From: Chamaecrista fasciculata
Taxonomy: Eukaryota > Streptophyta > Magnoliopsida > Fabales > Fabaceae
Assembly (NCBI GenBank): GCA_003254925.1
Contig: QANZ01032301.1
Span: 47,873 to 111,872, forward strand
Direction: 5' to 3'
Length of the DNA stretch: 64,000 nucleotides
Shown here: positions 56,101 through 64,000 of the stretch, in pieces
How the letters are laid out: each line of letters starts with the position of its first letter
Numbering within the stretch: position 1 is the stretch's first letter
Position numbers and translations under genes: made by a program
Notes under the pieces: model-generated
What the model was told of the DNA's origin: nothing
Seen by the model: only the letters and a program-made list of their open reading frames with translations
Databases searched by the model: none

Positions 56101-59100
56101 CATGCAACTAGGAGGAGCACATACCTGACCAAAGCCAGCATTTACAAATGCATTCACAAAAGTAGCAGCAAGGTTCTGTCTAGCTGAATCAACACTAGCA
56201 CCAGCACTAGCCCGGCCATCAAGCAAGTGTGCCTAAAAGAGAGAAGAGCAAAACATAAGGTCAAAAACAATCGAACAAAATGAAATACACAAGACACAAA
56301 TAGCTTAGTTATAATTTATAAATATTTTCCTTGATGCATTGCAGCTGAGAACAAGGGCAAATTAAAATGTGTCATCCTATAAAGATTCAATGCCATGAGC
56401 ATAGCATTGCCTCGTCAGTAACTACAGTTTCTATCATTTAAGAATATAGAGCAACAGGTTACAAGAATGTCTGCTAAAAAATACAATTATCAATTCAAAT
56501 CTGGCTATTTTAGCGGGGAGAGTCTCTCCAAAGAGTAAACGTTGCATGTACCAAGAGTCATATCTAGTCATACAGCCTTGACACTATACATAAAAAAGAC
56601 AAAACTATTATCAGAATTTAAACACACCTTGTATATATCTTCAGGGGACTTAGGTTCCATGACTTCAATATCACGTGCAAGGCTAAGATATCCTTCACTT
56701 AACTTGGAGTTGTTTATGATTTCCTGACACACCTCTCTGTCATCATCATCAGCAACCATCTCCTCATCAAGCTCAAAAGTAATTCCCTGCACATAAATAG
56801 TAATCACTAAACAATTATCTTTTAGGAAAACCATCAACCAATAGTCTCAACTTGAATCTGATTAAGAGATGTTTAAGTATCTTTCTATTTCCCATTTGCC
56901 TTGCCAACATTTGTCCTTTTTAAAAAAAAAAACAATTCACATCTTGAAAAAAACAAACACTTGAAAGACAAAATTTACTTTCCAATTTCTAAACAGACAA
57001 AGGTCCAAACGTCCAACCATTTAAACACTCATACCCACCCTGAAATGAATATGCAATAACAACCTTCAATAAGTACTATTCATGACAGGGCAAAAAAGTT
57101 CACAATATCATTAGGCAAATTTAACCACTGACTTATTAACTTGAGCAAGACAAAGTGACAAAGTGCAAGCAGAAAATTTAGGACTTACATGACGAGCAAG
57201 TATGTAACAGAATTGCTTCTTCCGCAGAAGATCATCACATGAAGTAAACACCTGCCTCACATACTGTCAACAATAACTCATTGTTAGCTTGAAATTATAA
57301 AAACACTTAAGGATCAAAAGGTTATATTCACTTGAAATAGTGAATTGCATTGTATAATTTCTGAAAGAGACATTCACTAATTTCAGGGTCAGAAAAACTT
57401 GAAAGAGTAAAAGAACAAGTGAACAACAAAATCACACCTGCAGGTTATCCAGGAACAAAGCAATCTGAAGTGCATTGGGGTATTCTTCAAATTTTAGATA
57501 GATCAAATATGCAATGTCCAACACTAGCATATCATCTGGTCCAGCAAGATATCTGAAAAATGCAACAACTTCCATTTTTTACTTGAGTGTGTGAGAGATA
57601 TGGTTGATTTGTTGATCAACCTAAGTACCTAACCCCATACAACAGTGTAAAGAAAACAGTTTGTGATGTATCATTAAAAATGATACATGTGATTAAAGAA
57701 ACCCTGCAACTTCCGCATCCCATTTTGACCTTGTTACCATGAAACTCTACCCAGTAAACTTGTACTTTCTAAAACACCAGAGAAATTACTCAAATAGCCA
57801 AAAGCACAAAGAAAACTTAAGAGATTCCGGGAGTACAGTATGACTGTAAAGTGTATAATAATAAACACAATCAATTCCATTGTGTCACTCAAACAAAGAA
57901 CTCCCAATAAATCTTGACTAAAGCTAAATTATAAGGTCCAAAAGTACACGATGATGCTAATCACAATTTCTAATTCCAAAGTAAGCTTCCAAGATGACAA
58001 CCTAGGGGATCACTCAATATATGTTAAATTATATTATAATAACTAAAAAGAGATGCCTTTAAACAGAAAATTAATTAAAAAAAATCAGCTACAAGAATAT
58101 AGGACTGCAACAGAAGTCAATGAGTAATGCAAAACTATTTTTCCTTTCGTTGTAACCGATCTGAATTTAATTTATTTCCCTTAAGCTTTCAAATGGTAGG
58201 TTCACAAACTGCATGAAACATGACTCTATCGTACGTACCTTGCAGAACTGGTAAGATACAAACAAGTCCTCTTAAAATTTGTCTTGTCAACATGTTCAAC
58301 CAACATATCAAGGTCTTCAACCTATATAAAACATTTGATCAAATAAAACCAAGTTCAGCTTATCATCTTAGGTAGTTAAGCAGGACCTTAAATGATAATA
58401 GGACACATTACCTCCATCAAAAGATCAACGGCTTCAGGTTCTGCATTGTGCTGCAATAAGATACAAGTTAGTCCCCCCCCAAAAAGGGATCTTTCTCTAG
58501 CATGGTGTTGCCTCTTTGTAGTTATATATCATAAAGATCTGATTTAACATTTTTCACTGTAAAAAGATCAAGGTATCATACCTTCATGTGGAAAGCAACT
58601 ATTTGTTGCACGAGCTCCATAAGATCATCAATAGGAGCCTCTTCACTCTGTGCAAAAGCAAAGCAAACAAACTTTTGTTTGAGCAGAAACTGGAAAAGAT
58701 CTTAGATTAGCAGAACACCTGAACTAAATTTAATATTGGTAAAACTACTTGACACAAGCTCATACCACATAGGCTATTCTGAATATCCAAATTAACACTC
58801 ATTCCTGCATATTAATCTTCATTAATAGCTATTGAAATTTAACACAAGGACAACGAGGACTAGGGAAGCAAACTATTGCACTTAGTTACCGCATTATGCC
58901 ATGTGGAATAATATTTCACTGTCTTCAATTCTTTTTATGTCGGTGCAAGAGACAGCTTGGAGACTTAAAATTATGACCTATTGTACATTCCAACTTATCC
59001 AGACAAACCACAGTCGATGTTTTGAACAGTAAACTGTACATATACCCAGCATGAGTCATGCAAGCACAATGGACCAGGAAAAAAAAAAAGGATATTCTAC

Positions 59101-60580
59101 TGTAGCAATCGTAACAAGTATAACATTATTTTTTGTATTAGACGAAGGCCTAACCTGTCGCTTTGCATATTCTTGAGCAATTTCTCCAGCTAAATTCCTG
59201 ACATAAAAAGAAAAAGACAAAAGGTGTTAATAAGTGGTAGTCCCGTTAATAGACTACTCAAGAATCCAGCTAAGTCACACTCCAATCAACAAGTTCTACA
59301 AGTTCCTTGTGAAATACTTTGCTACACCACACCAGTCCATCACAATTTTTAATAAGATCATTTCCCAATATCGAAATGCTAACCTTACATACTCATGACC
59401 CCATGAGCCAATATCACCATCTGAACCCAACAATCTGTACTTGAGACTTTCCTGACAATAGATATAACAAATGTACACAGTTAGGGAAAGATCTAGCATT
59501 TGTAATAAGAAAAAGGATGGGAGCGAGATCACAAAGGCCTTAATTAAATTAAAGCCAAAGTAATATTCATATCAAACACAAAGCACTCACATACAGCCAA
59601 CTATAGGAATAACTGTAAGTACTAAAATAGCAAGTCTTACCCGCTCTCCCTCAGCAGACATTGTCAGGGCCAAAACTGATAAGATGTCAGCTAAGTACTT
59701 CTGCATTAAGTAGAGAGCAATTGATTGAGAAGTAGATTACAGCGTGATGACTTTATTTAACACAAGCACCATAGAAAATAGATAATACCTTTAAATCAGA
59801 CTCTGCCATAGTCTCATAATATGTTTTAAGAGTTCCATAATGGGGGCGAAGAAACTTTAGTGGCTTTGGAACAGATGTCATAGAGCTCGTTGAGGTGCGG
59901 ATTTCTTGTCTACAACACAAATACACATCCCATGTCAACCCACAAAGCAATTTCCTGTCTAAATCAACTTACATACCATTCAATTAATTTAAAAAGGTCA
60001 AAATATCAACTAAAGAAATACTTACCTCATACTCTCGAGAGCAACCTTCTGCAAACCAGGGTCTGCATCCTGGACCCTCTCTACATACAATTCCAGCTGC
60101 TGCTTTAAGGCTAAATCCTCGTCCGACTGCATGCACAATCCAAAAAATTCGATGATATTCCAAAGTAAAATAAAAAGTTGACACGAGCTAGGTTGATCCA
60201 TGGAAAAGAGAAAAGTAATGAGGAGTTGTAACCATTACCCCAATTATGATTAAAAAAAAGTATTTACGCAATGCATCAAACCTAAACTACCAGTAACTAT
60301 AGTAACAAATTATCAGCTGCGAATAAAAATATCCTTCAACTAAAAAAGAAAACGCTCAGTCAACTTGTTTATGCACTAGATGCTTCAGTTTCAGTCTGGG
60401 CAAGATTCTGTTCCAGAATCAGTCACAAAACAACAAAGAAAGAAAAACTTGAACTTATTCTTTTCGACTCACCAGATCCTCGCTCTCAACCTTCTTCTTA
60501 GACAAGGCCTCATCCTTGGCTTCTTTCGTTGTGCCGCTGCCACTGGCACCGCCGGCAGTACGGTTTGGATCAGGCGCCAT
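53195..60580 (-). CDS. RPN1: 26S proteasome regulatory particle non-ATPase subunit RPN1
   Basis: Twenty-five coding exons on the minus strand give 889 residues; plant RPN1 is about 891. Exons: 60580-60473, 60126-60026, 59909-59789, 59700-59641, 59451-59384, 59197-59155, 58647-58582, 58450-58412, 58321-58239, 57552-57438, 57263-57189, 56786-56628, 56232-56125, 56008-55904, 55820-55680, 55595-55491, 55407-55186, 55090-54977, 54873-54658, 54268-54209, 54119-54006, 53922-53837, 53747-53639, 53534-53356, 53267-53195 (stop TAG). The start is [20 protein letters not shown]. The proteasome/cyclosome (PC) repeats in the middle show as [39 protein letters not shown] and [14 protein letters not shown]. 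The C-terminus ends [20 protein letters not shown]1 is a base subunit that binds ubiquitin and UBL shuttle factors. All introns are GT-AG except the one after exon 54977, which starts GC. A 5' UTR intron (about 60607-60715) is likely. Confidence 0.97.
54874..54976 (-). other. Non-canonical GC-AG intron in RPN1
   Basis: Minus strand: exon ends GGAAATGTTCTTAAG, then GCAGGTTTTTTT; the next exon begins after TTCATGTAG with GTTCAAAATC. The reading NVLK|VQNLL is required by the family. Using the nearby GT (four bases on) would insert GCAG and shift the frame. Confidence 0.9.
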
Positions 60581-60840
60581 TGCAAGAACTGATTAAACTT
60601 AAAACCCTAATTGGGAAAAAAAATGAGAAGAGAAAACACAAATAAGAAATGGATGGAAGGCAAAAGAACGATTGAAGTTCTAGTTTGAGAAAAGAGTACA
60701 AGGGGAAGAAAATACCTAAGGTGGATTTCAAAGCGAGAAACACGTACAGTGAAACTGAAGACGAAAATCTTCGAAGCAAGCAAGCAACTATGTATCAAGA
60801 ATCAGGAAGCTTTCTTGCTGCCCAGGATTTCAGATTTATG
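60581..60840 (-). promoter_or_regulatory. RPN1 5' leader with probable UTR intron
   Basis: Donor-like CTTAG|GTATTT at 60716/60715 and acceptor-like CAATTAG| at 60607 would remove about 109 bases, leaving a short leader before the ATG. An AAACCCTAA motif is close to the start. Promoter limits unknown. Confidence 0.4.
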
Positions 60841-62918
60841 GCTTTTTATTTTTAATAAAATAGGCCCAAATCCCTTATGGACAATTGGACCTTATGGCCC
60901 AATTTTGAGGCCCAGTTTTAATAGTTGAGTGGTAATAGAAGTATGGGCTTTCTTTTTTTAGATTTGTTATGTTTTAGGCTGTCACTTTTTTTATTTTGAG
61001 AGTGGTCGGCCTGTTGTTCTTGTATGTCATAAGTTTTATCTGTTTTGTTTCGACCGTAAGTGCCTCAAGAAATCGAAAGTGATAATTTAGAATAATTATA
61101 GCAAAGAAAATTAAGACGGACTTCATTCTATTTTTAATTTTGTATATTTGAAATATTAAAAAAAATTGAAAAATTAAAAAAGAATATATTTTTATTGAAA
61201 AAATTATTTTTAAAAAACTAATTTTAAATAAATTTATATTATATTACAATAGGCAAAACTATTAATAGTACCTTCCAATTATAGGAGTAACTTCACTTAT
61301 ATTCTTAAATTTTTTGTGGTCAATTGTATTTTGAATATTTTATATTTGATTCAATTGTACTTTAAAGCCTAACACTATCTAAATTGCTAACAGAAAAACG
61401 TGATGTGGCAAGTGACTTTTTTATTATTTTGGCGTTAGTTATACATTTATACCTCAAAACTTTTATATTTATACCTCAAAACTTTTATAAATTATTAAAT
61501 TGTACTCCAAAAAATATTGATGTCAACATAACGTAAGCTTTTTTTGTTAACGATTTAGATGATATTAGACTTTGAGGTATAAATAAGTTAAATATGAAAC
61601 TTTGAGAGTATAAATGACAAAAAAATTAAGAGTACAACTAAAACTTAGGGTGCGTTTAGATTGGGAAGTTAAGATAAAGAAGGATAAAGGAATGAGAGAA
61701 GTTATAAAGGAAAGGTAAAGAATTTGTGTTATAAAGGAGGTTTTTAGTAAATGTTGTTTGGGAAAATGAGAGATAAAGGAGGAACTATGATGTGAAATTA
61801 TTTTAAAGGGTGTGTAATGATTATGGTGGGTTGAAATAATTGTATTAGTATTTTAAATTTGTATAGGGGTAAAAATGGTAAAAATAAAGGAGAATAAATG
61901 AGTGTTATTTTGGTGTTTGTTTTGGTGTTAATAAAGTAGTATGATATAATGATTGCCTCGAAATTTGTGCTAAAGGAGAAGTCAATAAATGAGACTTTTG
62001 GAGTGGTAAGGTAAAGGAGGATGAAGCTGTGAATGTGAGACCAAAATGTAATTTTTGAGTACTGAATTGTAAATTTTTTGGGACTAGATTATATATTTTT
62101 CCTGTTTAATGTCTTTTAGTTTTATTTTACAATTTTGATACTACAAAAAATATTAGCCATGTATATAATAGAGGAGGGACCAAAATGTATATTTTATGGG
62201 GTATAAATTATGTATTTTTCTAAATTTTGTTCTTCAGTAGTTGCAGAACCAAAAATATTAGTCATATATATACTGAATGATGGACCAATATGTATAGTAC
62301 AAAAAATTAAACCATCAAAGTCTAATATCACTAAATCGTTAACAAATAATGAACATCAAAATTTGCAAAAATTAAACCACTTATTTGTTCTTCACTTAGA
62401 TCATATAATGAACATCACAGAAGAATTAAACCACTTAAGAAATACCTGTTCAGAGTCGATCAGCCTCCATTGGCCATCATGTAACTCCACAAAGATCCTG
62501 CCACAGCCCGGATCAGAGTCGATCAGCCTCCGATATGTATATTTTTTTATATATGAATTATACATTTTTTCTCAATAGTGTATAGTACAAAAAATATTAT
62601 CCATATATATACGGGAAGAGTGACCAAACTGGAAAGTTTTGAGATTCGAGAATTATATTTTTTTTCTTATATTTATTTTTTTTATTTTTTCACCACAAAA
62701 AAATTACTCGTATATGTGTTAAAGTAGGGACCAAACTGTAATTAAATTTTCACACCAGCAAAAATATATTTTTTCTCATTAATGTTTTTGAAATATGGTT
62801 ATAAAAATTTTCACACCACCAACAATATTACCCTGGGATCAAAGTTGGACTGATCTGTAATTTTCGTTGTCGAATGAGACAACAAAAAATATTACCCATA
62901 TACTAAAAAAAAAAATAG
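60841..62918. repeat. Repeat-derived, gene-free stretch
   Basis: At about 61649 a GGGTGCGTTTAGATTGGGAAG start resembles MITE ends, but the partner end is not seen. From 62110 to 62900 a loose repeat recurs about every 100-120 bases: ACAAAAAATATTANCCATATATA followed by GGGACCAAAATGTA-type words (62145, 62245, 62586, 62694, 62880). A short duplication CAGAGTCGATCAGCCTCC occurs at 62452 and 62514. Confidence 0.5.
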
Positions 62919-63000
62919 TTGCAACATGCCCAAGGGAATTCGAACCCAATCTCATATGTTTTGTGCATATATGTTATGACCGCTAAACCACACACTGAAG
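62919..63000 (-). mobile_element. tRNA-derived SINE head
   Basis: Minus strand: perfect A box TGGTTTAGCGG and B box GGTTCGAATTCCC, about 40 bases apart, followed by TTGGGCATGTTGCAAC and a T tract (at 62907-62916 on the plus strand as A). It is too short and mismatched to be a tRNA gene. Confidence 0.6.
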
Positions 63001-63640
63001 ATTAGTAACTTGAATCAAAATTGAGCCGTTATCCACTATACATACATCTATATTTATACTATATTATATGTCTGAGGAGCTTTCTGGTAGTCGGTCATTT
63101 AAAACTATAGTATAAAATAAATAATTTCAAATGTAATCTATTAAAATAAATAAAAACAAAATGAAACAAATCACCCACGTCCTGTTCTATTGTTTATCAC
63201 ACGTCCTCATTTTATTTCAAATATAATCTATCAAAATAAATAGAAACAAAATAAAAAACAATTCACTCACATTCATTTTCAAGTTTTCAACCCAAAATGA
63301 ATGTCCAGCCCCACGTCCTGTTCAATTGTTCATCCCTCCTCATTCTCATATTTATTATTTAATTTTATTGAATCTAACACATGTACGAGTAATGAACCAA
63401 AAATTATAGGACCAAACTATAATTTACTCGTATATGTGTCCAGCCCACTTCCTGTTCAACTGTTCAATTCATTATTCACTGAATGGACCAAACTGTAATT
63501 ACTCCTCATTCCCATATTTATTGTGGTGAAAAAATAAATAATGAATCTAAAACTTTATTTTTAGATTCATTCACATTCAGTCATAAAATTATAAGAAGAG
63601 TAATTTTCTTTCTACAAAAAAATGAAGTTTTAATTTAAAG
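63001..63640. other. Intergenic, repeat debris
   Basis: A Helitron-like start (TCTATATTTATACTATATTATATG at about 63047) without a visible 3' hairpin. Repeated CAATTGTTCATC / TCACCCACGTCCTGTTC words at 63160-63320 and 63440. No gene. Confidence 0.4.
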
Positions 63641-64000
63641 GGTAAATTACACTTTGGTACCCTGTGGTTTGATCCTATTTCACTTTGGTACCCTGTGGTA
63701 TGAAACTTGACACTTTGGTACCCTGTGGTATTCTCCATTAACACTTTGGTACCCTTTGGGGTTATTTTGTAATTTTAACCATAACAAATTTTGCAAAAAT
63801 TACATATTGACCCCAAATTTTTTTCAAAAATTACAAATAAGTCCCTGGATACATATTATCTAGGTACTAAAATGAAAACTTTTAAAAAAATTTGGGGTCA
63901 ATATGTAATTTTAGTAAAATTTGTTGTGGTTAAAATTACAAAATAACCCCAAAGGGTACCAAAGTGTTAATGGAGAATACCACAGGGTACCAAAGTGTCA
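63641..64000. mobile_element. Inverted-repeat element, cut by the window end
   Basis: Starts GGGTAAATTACACTTTGGTA with TTTGGTACCCTGTGGT repeated three times. The part 63708-63825 is the reverse complement of about 63884-64000 (TGACACTTTGGTACCCTGTG to the window end). The outer arm would continue beyond the window. A fragment of the same family sits in the Helitron at 49459-49560. No coding. Confidence 0.75.

Overview
This is plant nuclear DNA, from a eudicot draft assembly. It is AT-rich, has two long runs of N (4550-4716 and 20917-21052), spliced GT-AG genes with short introns, and a dense mix of plant transposons. The species cannot be fixed from the window. The 22.5-60.6 kb part carries, in order, a tyrosine-aminotransferase-like copy, an OB-fold protein gene, a SOF1/DCAF13 gene and a 26S proteasome RPN1 gene. 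From memory this matches the Arabidopsis chromosome 4 block around AT4G28410/28420, AT4G28440, AT4G28450 and AT4G28470, so it looks like an old conserved segment inflated by transposons. No tRNA, rRNA or CRISPR was seen.

Left part (1-22 kb): a probable first coding exon of a minus-strand gene at 1.6 kb, whose rest lies outside the window or was not found. Then comes a transposon-rich stretch: MITEs, a Mutator-like element broken by an assembly gap, a Helitron remnant and a Stowaway-like MITE. An intact intronless class II ERF repressor gene with an EAR motif lies at 12.3-13.0 kb. After it come more MITEs, a solo LTR nested in a terminal-inverted-repeat element with a perfect 5-bp target duplication, GC-rich patches with G-boxes, hAT MITEs and a SINE.

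Middle part (22-39 kb): a 5'-truncated, frameshifted aminotransferase copy; an LTR-like stretch split by a hAT MITE; a 7-copy tandem array of about 175-bp units; the two-exon OB-fold gene; an orphan exon-like frame; a relic of a hAT transposase; the 3' exons of an NFD6-like small mitochondrial protein gene; and several more MITEs, including a 1.55-kb Mutator-like element with a perfect 9-bp target duplication.

Right part (39-64 kb): the DCAF13 gene (17 coding exons, 452 codons plus stop) and the RPN1 gene (25 coding exons, 889 codons plus stop) are complete on the minus strand. They are separated by a decayed Ty1/copia element, a non-autonomous Helitron, a SINE, a LINE remnant and a hAT element carrying a 30-bp minisatellite. 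The last 3 kb is repeat-derived and ends inside another inverted-repeat element.

The intact genes are housekeeping (ribosome biogenesis, proteasome, nucleic-acid binding) plus one ethylene/stress-type repressor; they do not form a functional pathway. I saw no convincing new biological system. The best leads are a GC-AG intron in RPN1, a C3-rich non-AUG frame upstream of DCAF13, and minisatellite growth inside a hAT element.
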